Part shown: positions 24,714-32,885 of the stretch, piece after piece | Layout of the letters: each line of letters begins with the position of its first letter | How positions within the stretch are numbered: the stretch's first letter is position 1 | Assembly: GCA_965221195.1 (NCBI GenBank) | Contig: OZ244864.1 | Location: 2,294,001-2,358,000 of the forward strand | Length of the DNA: 64,000 bases | Reading direction: 5' to 3' | DNA from: Poriferisodalis sp965221195 | GTDB lineage: Bacteria; Actinomycetota; Acidimicrobiia; Acidimicrobiales; Poriferisodalaceae | Position numbers and translations under genes: made by a program | Notes under the pieces: model-generated | Told to the model about the DNA's origin: nothing | What the model saw: the letters and a program-made list of their open reading frames with translations, nothing else | The model's database searches: none

Positions 24714-25513
24714 CAGCTACTAGTGCAACAGGTGCTAGTGCAACGGGTACTGGTGCACCAAGAATCACTGCAACAAAAACCCAGATGCGTGCTAGTGCTG
24801 CCACCGAGCGCACAGCCCATCTCGGGGAACGCCAGCGTTCCATTCTCGAGTTCATTGACGTGACGCAACGCGAGCGCGGTTACCCGCCTTCGGTGCGTGA
24901 AATCTGCGAGGAAGTCAACCTCAGATCGCCAGCAACCGTCCACCGTCATCTGCGGGTGTTGGAGGCAGACGGCTGGATTCGTCGTGATCCGTCACGTCCG
25001 AGAGCCTTGATCGTCAGGTTTGACTGGCAGACGCGCGTCAAGGGAGAGCGACGGCCCGCCCGTCACGTTCCACTCATCGGCAACGTGACCGCAGGGACCG
25101 ATGTCTTGGCTCAGCAGAACGTGGAAGAACTCGTGCCGCTGCCAGAAGATTTCACTGGCGGCGGTGAGCTGTTCATGTTGGCAGTACGGGACGATTCGAT
25201 GATCGACGCGGGCATCTGCGACGGCGACTACGTAGTAGCGCGGCATCAGCTGGACGCTGAGAACGGGGACATTGAGAACGGGGACATTGAGAACGGGGAC
25301 ATTGTCGTCGCCGGCATCAACGGCGGCCCAGCAGTCGACAGCCAACAAGACACAGCAAACACAGAAGGCACAGCAAGCACAGTCAAGCGGTACCAACGCT
25401 CCGGTGATGTCATTGTTCTTGAGCCGGCCAATGCCGACCACCGCCCAATCATCCGCCCCGCCGATGAGGTCACCATCTACGGCAAAGTCGTCACCGTCAT
25501 CCGACGCTTGTAG
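24710..25513 (+). CDS. lexA: SOS repressor LexA with an expanded protease domain
   Basis: Winged-helix DNA-binding domain (ERQRSILEFIDVTQRERGYP, VNLRSPATVHRHLRVLEADG) and S24 self-cleaving domain. Numbering from the GTG at 24710: cleavage site Ala128-Gly129 in VTAGTD, catalytic Ser163 in DDSMIDAG, catalytic Lys226 in TVKRYQ. The serine and lysine are 63 residues apart, against 37 in E. coli LexA. The extra length comes from a threefold ENGDI (residues 184-198, 15-bp DNA units) and a roughly 16-residue Ser/Thr/Gln-rich insert before TVKR. N-terminal residues 1-35 are low-complexity and the start is uncertain: ATG at 24623, GTG at 24710 and ATG at 24785 are in frame. Confidence 0.92.
   Translation: MTATSATGASATGTGAPRITATKTQMRASAATERTAHLGERQRSILEFIDVTQRERGYPPSVREICEEVNLRSPATVHRHLRVLEADGWIRRDPSRPRALIVRFDWQTRVKGERRPARHVPLIGNVTAGTDVLAQQNVEELVPLPEDFTGGGELFMLAVRDDSMIDAGICDGDYVVARHQLDAENGDIENGDIENGDIVVAGINGGPAVDSQQDTANTEGTASTVKRYQRSGDVIVLEPANADHRPIIRPADEVTIYGKVVTVIRRL
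25259..25303. repeat. 15-bp tandem repeat, 3 copies, inside the LexA protease domain
   Basis: GAGAACGGGGACATT three times with no differences, coding for ENGDI each time. One ENGDI belongs to the normal LexA fold; the other two are extra. Confidence 0.97.
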
Positions 25514-25527
25514 CACCCAACTGGACT

Positions 25528-25587
25528 CAACTCAGCTGGACACAGCCCAGCAGGGCACAGCCCAGCAGGGCACAACTCAGGTGGGCA
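25528..25587. repeat. 15-bp tandem repeat, 4 copies, downstream of lexA
   Basis: CAACTCAGCTGGACA, CAGCCCAGCAGGGCA (twice) and CAACTCAGGTGGGCA in the convergent gap between lexA and cysS (25514-25667). No clear terminator hairpin with a T-tract is visible in this gap. Confidence 0.9.
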
Positions 25588-25667
25588 AGACTCAACTGCA
25601 CAGAAACCGCCAAGGCTTGTGGGCCAAGGCATCTGCTTAGCCACAGCAGCGTCTAGCCGCAGCAGTG

Positions 25668-27197
25668 TCAGCGTCTATGCCAGTCGTGCCCGTCGGGACG
25701 GTCGGACACGACAATTCCGACCGCTGCCAGTTCGTCGCGGATCTGATCAGAAGTAGCGAAATCTCGTGCAGCTCGCGCGGTAGCCCGCCGCGCAAGGAGC
25801 GCTTCAACCTCAGTGTCTGTTGGTCCGTCGGTCCCGGAGCCAGCGTCGTCGTGTTGACCAGCGCGAAGACCGAGAACTTCCAGCAGGGCCAGCGCAGTGC
25901 GCGCAGTAGGCGCGGGGTCGTCGTCTGCGTCTGCGTCGAGCGCAACGTTTGCGCGGCGCACCAGACGGAAGATCACATCAAGCGCGCTCGGGGTGGAGAA
26001 GTCGTCGTCCATGGCGGCAGCGAACGCGTTGACAGCTTCGGTGTCTAGCCCGGGGGCTGTCTGTGCCCCTGTGTCATGTTGCCGGTCATGTCGCAGGTCA
26101 TGTCGCCGCAGCGATGCCTGTGCATCGAGCGGCAAGGCTGAATCGCCAACGCGACGAACGAAGGCATCGAGCCGCTCGACAGCACTGCGGGCCGCTTTGA
26201 GCGCCTCAGGTCCCATCTCCATGGCTTTGCGGTAATGGGTCTGCAGAACCAACAAGCGCACAGCGCGAGGCCCAACAGCATCAATGGCTTCGGCCAGATC
26301 GGTGTAGTTGCCAACCGACTTTGCCATCTTCTGGCTGCCGACATTCACCATGGCACTGTGTACCCAGTAGCGAGCGAAGGGCTCGCCTGCGGCAGTGGCC
26401 TGCGCCCATTCGTTCTGGTGGTGCGGGAAGATCAGATCGTCTCCCCCGCCGTGAATGTCAAAGCCGGGGCCTAAAGCGCTCAGCGACATGGCAACGCACT
26501 CTGTGTGCCAGCCGGGGCGCCCCGGCCCCCATGGGGTGTCCCAGCGCGGCTCGCCTGGCTGAGCTGCTTTCCAGAGCGCGAAGTCGAGCGGCGAGCGCTT
26601 GTCGGGGTCAACGTCAATACGTGCGCCGGCATCGGCGTTGAGTTGCTCCGCTGAGCGTCCTGCAAGCTGCCCGTATCCGGGAGCCGACTCCACTGCGAAG
26701 TACACACCTTTGCCCGCAACTTCATAGGCGGCACCCAGCGACAGCAGTTCAGAGATCACATCGATCATCTGGGAGACAAAGTGCGTGGCGTGCGGACGCG
26801 AATGAGCTTCGAGCACGCCGAGCCGTTTCATCTGTGAGTCGTAGGAAGCAGTGAACTCCTTGGCGACATTTGCTTCGGTGCGGCCTTCGCGCTGGGCGCG
26901 CGCCACGATCTTGTCGTCGATGTCGGTGACATTGGAAGCCATCGTCACCTCAAACCCGGCCCAAGTCAGGTAGCGCCTGATGATGTCGTAGGTCAGCGCA
27001 GTGCGGCCATGACCCAGATGAGGCACGTCGTAAACCGTCGGCCCGCACACATACATCGAGACTTTGCCCGGCGTCCGCGGGACAAATACGGTCTTGCGCC
27101 GCGTCATCGTGTCGAAGATCTGCACAGTGCCGAGGGTCTCGCTCGGCCCGCGAGGGTACCGGCTGTGCCCCAAGTCTGATGCATCAGTCTGATGCAT
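25668..27197 (-). CDS. cysS: Cysteinyl-tRNA synthetase
   Basis: Class I synthetase charging tRNA-Cys. It has the HIGH-type motif in YDVPHLGHGRTALTYD, zinc-site cysteine in CGPTVYD, GWHTECVAMS, the FPHHQNEWAQ block, and KMAKS as the KMSKS loop. WHTEC with HGGGDDLIFPHH is typical of CysS; the actinobacterial paralogue MshC would need closer comparison, but the long C-terminal helical domain favours CysS. A short 15-bp-type repeat (HDLRHD, RQHD) sits in the linker before the C-terminal domain. The ATG at 27197 lies 7 bp after the stop of the CPBP gene; a GTG at 27125 would give the more usual N-terminus. Confidence 0.93.
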   Translation of the reverse strand: MHQTDASDLGHSRYPRGPSETLGTVQIFDTMTRRKTVFVPRTPGKVSMYVCGPTVYDVPHLGHGRTALTYDIIRRYLTWAGFEVTMASNVTDIDDKIVARAQREGRTEANVAKEFTASYDSQMKRLGVLEAHSRPHATHFVSQMIDVISELLSLGAAYEVAGKGVYFAVESAPGYGQLAGRSAEQLNADAGARIDVDPDKRSPLDFALWKAAQPGEPRWDTPWGPGRPGWHTECVAMSLSALGPGFDIHGGGDDLIFPHHQNEWAQATAAGEPFARYWVHSAMVNVGSQKMAKSVGNYTDLAEAIDAVGPRAVRLLVLQTHYRKAMEMGPEALKAARSAVERLDAFVRRVGDSALPLDAQASLRRHDLRHDRQHDTGAQTAPGLDTEAVNAFAAAMDDDFSTPSALDVIFRLVRRANVALDADADDDPAPTARTALALLEVLGLRAGQHDDAGSGTDGPTDTEVEALLARRATARAARDFATSDQIRDELAAVGIVVSDRPDGHDWHRR

Positions 27198-27199
27198 CA
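27177..27199. repeat. Doubled palindrome TGATGCATCA at the cysS start
   Basis: Two copies of the perfect 10-bp palindrome TGATGCATCA (27177-27186 and 27190-27199), 13 bp apart start to start. They overlap the ATG candidate of cysS and its first codons. Confidence 0.8.
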
Positions 27200-27204
27200 G
27201 ATAG

Positions 27205-27957
27205 CTACATCTCAGTGAGCAAACTGGAGAAGCCCCAGACCGCCAGGTTGTGCATCGCATGCAACACAAGACCGGCCCACCAGCCGTACCGCACACAGGC
27301 AATCGTGAACATGACACCCAGCCACATCTGCGGGCTGACAACGAGCGGCGCCACAACAACGGTCGCAGCCGACCAGCTCACGTCGTAGTTGCTCAGGTGT
27401 ACTAAGCCAAACGCAGTAACCGAAGCCCAGACTGGCCAACGCGGATGCGCCTCCCACCAACGCGCGGCGGCATCTGCCCACACGCGTTTGGTTTGCAGGA
27501 CTCCGCAGGCAAGCGCCAAGGTTCCAAACAACGCAGCAACGACCAGTGTTAGTGCTGCACCGTCGCTGGGAAGAAAGTTCAAAAACCCGACCACGCCGAC
27601 TGCTGCCAACATCTTGATGCGAAGTCTTTGGGTCAGCGGGAGCCGGAACAGAAATTCTTCAACCACAGGCGCAAACAGCGCTACCAGAACGAACTGTTCA
27701 ATCAGGGGCCGTGCAAGCAACTCGTCTGCCAGCGTGTTCTCAAAGCCCACGCGCCCTGCTGTCAACGAGACCGACAGCAGAACAATCGAGCCTGTGAGGC
27801 CCATGACAAAGAGCACTGCGAGCCCGATCGGCCAACGAGTCCTGTCACGGTCCTGGGCCCGGCACCAATCGGGTCGCAGTCCAAAACGCGGGCTGACGGT
27901 GTTCCACACGCCCCTCGGCGCGTCAGCGCCAGCGGGTGACGTCGGTGCGTTGTTCAA
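27205..27957 (-). CDS. CPBP-family intramembrane metalloprotease
   Basis: 250-residue membrane protein of the CPBP/Abi family (Rce1-like). The first catalytic motif EExxxR is EEFLFR (Glu100, Glu101, Arg105), and the second motif FxxxH is present as FGLVH followed by LSNYD. About six to seven membrane segments. The native role of most bacterial members is unknown; some act in bacteriocin immunity. The TTG start overlaps the HTH gene stop (TTGA), and its end abuts cysS. Confidence 0.87.
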   Translation of the reverse strand: MNNAPTSPAGADAPRGVWNTVSPRFGLRPDWCRAQDRDRTRWPIGLAVLFVMGLTGSIVLLSVSLTAGRVGFENTLADELLARPLIEQFVLVALFAPVVEEFLFRLPLTQRLRIKMLAAVGVVGFLNFLPSDGAALTLVVAALFGTLALACGVLQTKRVWADAAARWWEAHPRWPVWASVTAFGLVHLSNYDVSWSAATVVVAPLVVSPQMWLGVMFTIACVRYGWWAGLVLHAMHNLAVWGFSSLLTEM

Positions 27958-28349
27958 TCGTCGTCGTTCATTGGAGCGTCGCTCACGGGAGCATCACTCA
28001 CTGGGTCGTCGCTCACTGGGTCGTCGCTCGCTGGGTTGTCGCTCGCTGGGTTGTCACCCACGGGAGCATCGTCATCAAGATCAGCCCGCGCTTCGGGGTA
28101 GAGATGCTCGAGGCTGCCTGGCTCGACCCTGCACTGCTCAATGAAACCGTCCACATCGGACAGCCGCAGCCGGATCACGCGCCCGAACCGGTAGGCCGGC
28201 AAGTCACCGCGGTCGATGAATCGGTACAGAGTGCGCGTGGTGAGGCCGAGGCGGTCGGCCGCCTTCAGCGTTGACAGCCAGATGATTTCGTCGAAAACAT
28301 TTTGGCTCGACGCGTTGTCCCCATCGGAACCTGTCGGCTTCTCGGGCAT
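27954..28349 (-). CDS. Excisionase-type helix-turn-helix DNA-binding protein
   Basis: 131-residue protein with a MerR-like HTH_17 ('excisionase family') domain: WLSTLKAADRLGLTTRTLYR then FIDRGDLPAYRFGRVIRLRL. The acidic C-terminus is built from six 15-bp repeats that give residues such as SDNPA and SDDPV. The ATG at 28349 has AAGGAG 5 bp upstream, so longer N-terminal extensions are unlikely. No phage genes are nearby, so it is more likely a chromosomal regulator. It is divergent from the Tad operon and a candidate regulator of it or of the downstream CPBP gene. Confidence 0.87.
   Translation of the reverse strand: MPEKPTGSDGDNASSQNVFDEIIWLSTLKAADRLGLTTRTLYRFIDRGDLPAYRFGRVIRLRLSDVDGFIEQCRVEPGSLEHLYPEARADLDDDAPVGDNPASDNPASDDPVSDDPVSDAPVSDAPMNDDD
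27979..28068. repeat. 15-bp tandem repeat, 6 copies, 3' end of the HTH gene
   Basis: Units TCGCTCACGGGAGCA, TCACTCACTGGGTCG, TCGCTCACTGGGTCG, TCGCTCGCTGGGTTG (twice) and TCACCCACGGGAGCA. They encode an acidic five-residue repeat tail. Confidence 0.93.
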
Positions 28350-28638
28350 GACCACTCCTTGCAGCCCTTTGGCCCCGTAGCCCCTTGGCTCTGCAGCCCT
28401 TTGGCCCCGTAGCCCCTTGGCCATTTACACGGCAGGAGCACTGCCGATCTCTTGACGGCAACATTAGCGCGCAAGCCGGTCGGCACGGTGTATTTCGTAT
28501 AGATCATCCGTACAGATCGCCATAGATCATCGCCATAGATCATCACCGTAGATCATCGGCTTGACGCTGTGTACCGCTGTGCCTCTGCGACACACTTGAT
28601 TATTTTCAATGCTTTTTATTTAATATTTTTACATTTCA
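28350..28638. promoter_or_regulatory. Divergent control region between the HTH gene and the Tad operon
   Basis: This 289-bp gap holds the 32-bp repeat, three 13-bp units CCATAGATCATCG (28520-28558) and an AT-rich island from about 28590 to 28650. In the island a TTGATT (28597-28602) and TAATAT (28621-28626) are 18 bp apart and make a good sigma-70-type promoter. It would start transcription only a few bases before the GTG of the first Tad gene, giving a nearly leaderless mRNA. Confidence 0.5.
28361..28421. repeat. 32-bp direct repeat, nearly 2 copies
   Basis: The 32-bp segment at 28361-28392 is repeated at 28393-28421 without mismatch over the shared 29 bp. Each copy itself contains two similar halves (GCAGCCCTTTGGCCCC and GTAGCCCCTTGGC). 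It lies just upstream of the HTH gene's ribosome site. Confidence 0.9.
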
Positions 28639-29433
28639 GTGTTGTTTAGCTATGTTCTCTGTGTGCCCCGAGAACCCCTGCCCCGAAAACCCCTGCCCCG
28701 AGAACCCCTGCCCAGCGACCACCACGTCGGGGTGCAGACTGCTGTGCCACGAGGCAGCACAGGTGCAGCGCAGCGTGCAACTCGCACGCGGGTCGCTCTG
28801 GGCAGCGCGCTGTGCGGCATCGCAGCGCTCGGTCTGTGGTGGACGTTTGAGCAGTCCGCGGTCGAACCAGAGACCTACTTCGCTATAGCCCGCACCCGAC
28901 TGTCACCCGGCATGGCAGTGGAAGCCGCCGACATCGCTGTAGTACCGATCCGACTACCGGCCGAGGTCGCCGCCACGGTTTTTGACAACCACGACGACGC
29001 CTTGGGTCAGATGGTCATCAACACTGTGCTACCCGGAGAATTGCTGGCACGCAGCGATGTGACCTCTGTACAGACCGCGCAGACCGAACTAGTAGGGCGC
29101 GCCGTGGCAGTCGAGCTAGACCGTCCCCAAGCCCTCAACGGTCTGCTCGAACCCGGCGAACGGGTAGACGTGGTGACGGCCGCCGGCACTGGGCCATCAG
29201 GTGGCGTCATCGCCGCTGAGTCGTCAGGTGCCGTCATCGCCACTGAGTCGTCAGGTGCCGTCATCGCCACTGATGTCAGAGTGCTCGAAGTTGACGACCA
29301 CTCAGACGAACAGCAACAGTCAGCCACGGTCACCGTCACGCTGCTGGTGCCTGATCTGGCCGTGGCAACGAAGCTGGCAGCAGCAGCGCACGCAGGCACC
29401 ATCACACTGATCCGAATCTGGGGCACCCAGTGA
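28639..29433 (+). CDS. Flp/Tad pilus assembly protein, CpaB/RcpC-like (SAF domain)
   Basis: 264-residue protein with one N-terminal membrane anchor (VALGSALCGIAALGLWWTF) and a SAF-type domain (LSPGMAVEAADIAVVPIRLP, then VLPGELLARSDV and NGLLEPGERVDVV), as in CpaB/RcpC of Tad pili. In organisms without an outer membrane it probably acts at the outer face of the membrane. Its N-terminus is made of 15-bp repeats (28666-28710) and a central loop of three 27-bp units (from 29200; residues SGAVIATES). It is the first gene of the Tad operon, directly followed by the ATPase. Confidence 0.85.
   Translation: MLFSYVLCVPREPLPRKPLPREPLPSDHHVGVQTAVPRGSTGAAQRATRTRVALGSALCGIAALGLWWTFEQSAVEPETYFAIARTRLSPGMAVEAADIAVVPIRLPAEVAATVFDNHDDALGQMVINTVLPGELLARSDVTSVQTAQTELVGRAVAVELDRPQALNGLLEPGERVDVVTAAGTGPSGGVIAAESSGAVIATESSGAVIATDVRVLEVDDHSDEQQQSATVTVTLLVPDLAVATKLAAAAHAGTITLIRIWGTQ
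28666..28710. repeat. 15-bp tandem repeat, 3 copies, at the cpaB-like 5' end
   Basis: CCCCGAGAACCCCTG, CCCCGAAAACCCCTG and CCCCGAGAACCCCTG, coding for REPLP/RKPLP-type repeats. Confidence 0.93.
29200..29277. repeat. 27-bp tandem repeat, about 2.9 copies, inside the cpaB-like gene
   Basis: Nine-residue repeats GGVIAAESS, GAVIATESS and GAVIATD. Unit starts at 29200, 29227 and 29254. Confidence 0.9.
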
Positions 29434-29434
29434 T

Positions 29435-30805
29435 GTGGGCGGGCCTTGTGTCATGGAACGCGTCATGAGACGCGTCATGGAACGCGCCACGAAAGGCGCC
29501 ACGAGAGAGGTTGACCCGCTCGCAACAATCGAGCACTCGGTGACGGAGCGAGCCCGCGATGTCGGAGTAGATCCCCGCGCGCCAGGGGCAGATGCGGCCA
29601 TCGCATCGCTCGCTCACGAAGAGATCAGGAAATGGAACCTGGACTTCAAGCGCGGTCTGCACAGCCATGCGGTGACAGACGCCGATGAGATCGCCGACCG
29701 GGTGAGGCGCGATCTGTTGGGGTACGGGCCGCTCGAAGCGTTGCTCACCGATGCAGATGTATGGGAGATCATGGTCAATGCACCACATGAAATCTTCGTC
29801 AAGCGCCACCGCGGCCCGTCCGGCCGTCACGACGAGGTGTTCCACGACGGTGAGCATGTACGGCGCACATTGACGAGAATCATCGACGATGCAACCGCAT
29901 CGCACCGCAAGCTCGACCCCGGCGAGGGTCTTCAAGATGCGCAACTCGACGATGGGGCCAGACTCCACATCGTTCACCCCGACATTGGACGCGGTGGCAA
30001 CCTGATCTTCAATATCCGGAAGTTCACAGGGATCCCGTTCTCAAGTCTGAGCGACCTAGCGGCCAACGGCACCGTCACTGCCGAGACAGCCGATTTTTTG
30101 CGCGCTGCGGTGCGCGCTCGGCTGTCGATCCTGATCGCCGGAGCGCCGGGCAGCGGCAAGACGACTCTGCTGGGATGTTGTGCAGCTGAGCTGGATCCGC
30201 ATCTGCGTGTCGTCACTGCCGAAGAGGTATTCGAACTCGACATACCGCTGCCCAACGTTGCTGCTATGCAAACGCGGCCCAGCCAGGTAGAGCGCGCACC
30301 TGTCGACTTGAGACGTCTCGTCACCGGCTTTCTTCGCATGGCACCCGATGTGGCGGTGGTCGGTGAGGTCCGAGATCGTGAAGCCGTGCCGTTGCTGCTC
30401 ACGCTCTCGAGCGGCGTGACGGGCTACGCCACCATTCACGCTGGATCGGCACGCCAAGCACTCGGTCGTCTCCGGCTGATATGTCAACTCGCCCCTGAGG
30501 TGCGCGACATGCCAGCGACGGCGATCACGCACCTCGTCGCCGAATCGATTGACCTGGTCGTGCATCTGCAACGAGGACCCCAAGGGGTGCGGGTCAGCGA
30601 GATCGCAGCGGTGGAAGATCCTCAAAGCGGCAACGGCATCGCCGCCTTTGAGACGACAACGCTGTATGCCAGCGATCGTCCCGGCGAGAGTGCCAGCCGG
30701 ACTAGGAACGTGCCACGGCGCGTCGCGTCACGACTACAAGCAGCAGGCTTTGACCTGAGAAGTCGTAGCCAAGGGGACGTAGCCACCACAAGGACGCTGC
30801 CGTGA
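29435..30805 (+). CDS. Tad pilus assembly ATPase, CpaF/TadA family
   Basis: Secretion ATPase that powers Flp pilus assembly. An N-terminal domain contains YGPLEALLTDADVWEIMVN. The Walker A GAPGSGKT is at residues 236-243, followed by the Asp box region VVTAEEVFELDI, a Walker B-like PDVAVVGEVRDREA and the His box TGYATIHAGSAR. The first 25 codons derive from four 12-bp repeats (29452-29499); the GTG at 29435 directly follows the cpaB-like stop, but ATGs within the array are also possible starts. It overlaps the next gene by 4 bp. Confidence 0.94.
   Translation: MGGPCVMERVMRRVMERATKGATREVDPLATIEHSVTERARDVGVDPRAPGADAAIASLAHEEIRKWNLDFKRGLHSHAVTDADEIADRVRRDLLGYGPLEALLTDADVWEIMVNAPHEIFVKRHRGPSGRHDEVFHDGEHVRRTLTRIIDDATASHRKLDPGEGLQDAQLDDGARLHIVHPDIGRGGNLIFNIRKFTGIPFSSLSDLAANGTVTAETADFLRAAVRARLSILIAGAPGSGKTTLLGCCAAELDPHLRVVTAEEVFELDIPLPNVAAMQTRPSQVERAPVDLRRLVTGFLRMAPDVAVVGEVRDREAVPLLLTLSSGVTGYATIHAGSARQALGRLRLICQLAPEVRDMPATAITHLVAESIDLVVHLQRGPQGVRVSEIAAVEDPQSGNGIAAFETTTLYASDRPGESASRTRNVPRRVASRLQAAGFDLRSRSQGDVATTRTLP
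29452..29499. repeat. 12-bp tandem repeat, 4 copies, at the cpaF 5' end
   Basis: CATGGAACGCGT, CATGAGACGCGT, CATGGAACGCGC and CACGAAAGGCGC. Three copies carry an ATG. Confidence 0.85.
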
Positions 30806-31704
30806 TTGGTTTGGCGTGCGCGATCTGCGGCGGGGTGGGCGCGTGGCTTCTAACGACAGCCCATGCGGCCGCGCAACTCGTTTCGCGCCGGCAATCCGCA
30901 ACTAGGCAGCCTGCAACCAGACAAGCTTCAACCAGACATCCTGCGGCACTGCTTGCTTCGCTGCGGGCCTGTCGCGGCTCACCGCAGCGGCTATTGCTGG
31001 GAACGCTCAGCGCCGCAGCAGCAGGTGTGACCGGATGGACAACAGCCCAGACACTGTTTGGAGGGTTTGCGGCACCCGCGCTGGTCGCGGTCGTCGGGGC
31101 TGCAATGCCAAGACGCGCCGCTGCGGCTCGTCGTCAATGGCAGGCAGCGCGTTCGCGTCAAGCTTGGCCGGGGTTGCTCGCTGAGATCCGCATCGGTGTC
31201 GCACACCGGAACCAGTCCATTCCGGCTGCGTTGTTCGCCGCAGGGGCTCAGGCGCCGGCTGAGTGGCGTGAAGCGTTTGAACAAGCGGCCAGAGCGTGGG
31301 CCTTGAGCACCGACTTTGAGGCATCGCTGAGACTGTTGAAGAACTCTCTCGCCGATTCAACTGCCGACGCGATCTGCGAGACACTGCTGGCTGCCCACGA
31401 GATCGGTGGCGTGCGATTGGAAGCTCGCCTGCGCGGGCTGGCCGAAGCTGCACACGCTGAGGCCGCAGCTCGTTCCGATGCCCGTTCCAAGCAAGCCGGC
31501 GCACGCTTTGCGCGAAGCTTCGTTGCTCTGGTGCCCGGTTTCATGGCCGTTATTGGTTTGAGCATCGGACGCGGCCAACAGGCCTACCAAACATCTGAGG
31601 GCCAGTTGCTCGTGGTCTTCAGCGTGCTGGCCGTGATCGGCTGTTGGCTGTGGGCTGGCCGAATCATGGCGATACCGCAACGCACGCGGGTGTTCGTGCA
31701 ATGA
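30802..31704 (+). CDS. Tad pilus assembly membrane protein, TadB-like
   Basis: 300-residue type II secretion F-domain protein that forms the inner-membrane platform with the TadC-like partner. Membrane segments lie near residues 5-24, 69-92 and two at the C-terminus, and the T2SSF core has LAEIRIGVAHRNQSIPAALF. Three 15-bp repeats at 30901-30945 give an Ala/Thr/Arg/Gln repeat linker after the first helix. GTG start overlaps the cpaF stop; its stop overlaps the next gene by 4 bp. Confidence 0.85.
   Translation: MIGLACAICGGVGAWLLTTAHAAAQLVSRRQSATRQPATRQASTRHPAALLASLRACRGSPQRLLLGTLSAAAAGVTGWTTAQTLFGGFAAPALVAVVGAAMPRRAAAARRQWQAARSRQAWPGLLAEIRIGVAHRNQSIPAALFAAGAQAPAEWREAFEQAARAWALSTDFEASLRLLKNSLADSTADAICETLLAAHEIGGVRLEARLRGLAEAAHAEAAARSDARSKQAGARFARSFVALVPGFMAVIGLSIGRGQQAYQTSEGQLLVVFSVLAVIGCWLWAGRIMAIPQRTRVFVQ
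30901..30945. repeat. 15-bp tandem repeat, 3 copies, inside the tadB-like gene
   Basis: ACTAGGCAGCCTGCA, ACCAGACAAGCTTCA and ACCAGACATCCTGCG, encoding TRQPA/TRQAS/TRHPA. Confidence 0.88.
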
Positions 31705-32426
31705 CAGGCCCAAGAGCGTTCGCTAGCCGATTTGCTGCGCTGTTAGATGCCGACACAGAACTCGCCTATCGGCTGTCGAGCGCCGGCCGCGCCGAATCGC
31801 CGTCGGTGTTTCGCTTCTGGCAGTTGGGAGTCGCCATCGGAGCGCTTGGGGTATCCGCGGCGACGCTCAGCGTGCTCGGCGCGCGTCCTTTGCTCGCTGC
31901 TAGCGGCGCGTTAGTCGCAGCCGGAGCGGCATGCGGTGTCTTTGAGCAGCGCTTGAGCGCGCTCGGGGCCTCAAGGCGGGCACATATCACTGAAGAATTG
32001 CCAATTGTGGCCGAGCAAATAGGCATGCTGCTAGCTAGCGGCATGTCACTCACCGGCGCCCTGCGAGCGGCAGCGCAGCGTGGCGAAGGCATCTGCGCCA
32101 CCGACCTCGCAGCGGTTACCGCCCGAGTGTCGAGCGGTGTCAGCGTCGAGACGGCGTTGGCCGAATGGGCCGATGCGGCCGGCTCAGCGGAGATTCGCAG
32201 ATTCGTCGGCGTGCTCATCTTGCACTCCGACACCAGCGACATCGCCGCGCTGGTATCCGACGAAGCCCGCTCCGCTCGCATGGAGGCTCACCGTCGTCTC
32301 ATCGAGCGCATCGAACGCCGCAATGAGCAGGTGTGGATACCCGTCACCGTGGCGGCGCTGGTTCCCGGCGCCGTCTTGCTGGCAATCCCCTTCAGCGACG
32401 CGCTGCGCGGTTACACGGCGCTGTGA
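31701..32426 (+). CDS. Tad pilus assembly membrane protein, TadC-like
   Basis: 241-residue second T2SSF-domain platform protein. Core: ITEELPIVAEQIGMLLASGM, SLTGALRAAAQRGEG and the C-terminal membrane hairpin PVTVAALVPGAVLLAIPF. The ATG at 31701 overlaps the tadB-like stop (ATGA) and is preferred to longer frames. The operon's first transcription unit may end here, since a 141-bp gap with its own signals follows. Confidence 0.85.
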   Translation: MTGPRAFASRFAALLDADTELAYRLSSAGRAESPSVFRFWQLGVAIGALGVSAATLSVLGARPLLAASGALVAAGAACGVFEQRLSALGASRRAHITEELPIVAEQIGMLLASGMSLTGALRAAAQRGEGICATDLAAVTARVSSGVSVETALAEWADAAGSAEIRRFVGVLILHSDTSDIAALVSDEARSARMEAHRRLIERIERRNEQVWIPVTVAALVPGAVLLAIPFSDALRGYTAL

Positions 32427-32567
32427 CGAAATCTGCCAGTGCCTGCCTGTACCCAATCTGCGCAGTGCCTGCCAGTGGCGAGCCATGCCGATATCGACCC
32501 AGTCTCTCCACTTAAATATATGCAAAGTTACTGATAAATCACTGAAAACTACTGAAAAGGACACACC
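32427..32567. promoter_or_regulatory. Promoter/leader region of the Flp pilin gene
   Basis: A 141-bp gap inside the Tad locus. Its last 60 bp are AT-rich (ACTTAAATATATGC, then ACTGATAAATCACTGAAAAC) and end in an AAAAGGA ribosome site 8 bp before the pilin ATG. A separate promoter would allow the pilin to be made in excess over the assembly proteins, as is usual for Flp pilins. Confidence 0.45.
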
Positions 32568-32885
32568 ATGGAAATGAACATCACAACGTTGACAGCTCTC
32601 GGCGAAGCCGTGCTGGCGATAGCGCGTGGCTATGGTTTTGCCGCGTTCAGCGCAGTACACGCCAGCGGCGGTTTGGTCACACGCGCCGGTCACGCCATGG
32701 CAGGCGTGGGGTGGCGTTCTCGTCGCAGGGCCAGACGCAGCGAACGCGGCGAGGGGGTGATCTCTGCGGCCATCGCGGTGCTCATCATCGCCTCGTTGGG
32801 GGCACTGATGTGGGTCGGTTTCAAAGCCCTGTGGGAAAACGCAGAGAAAACAACCAACTCCGAGATAGCCAAGATCGGCAAATGA
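32568..32885 (+). CDS. Flp-type major pilin
   Basis: 105-residue prepilin-like protein. A basic region (RSRRRARRSER) is followed by Gly61-Glu62-Gly and the hydrophobic helix VISAAIAVLIIASLGALMW (64-82), then a short polar tail, as in actinobacterial Flp pilins processed by TadV/CpaA. The leader is unusually long (about 61 residues) compared with 10-40 in many Flp pilins. No prepilin peptidase gene is in the window. The stop overlaps the next start (ATGA). Confidence 0.78.
   Translation: MEMNITTLTALGEAVLAIARGYGFAAFSAVHASGGLVTRAGHAMAGVGWRSRRRARRSERGEGVISAAIAVLIIASLGALMWVGFKALWENAEKTTNSEIAKIGK

Noticed and set aside
27954..28349. Excisionase of an integrated element
   Set aside because: The 'excisionase' name refers only to the HTH type; there is no integrase, attachment site or phage gene nearby.
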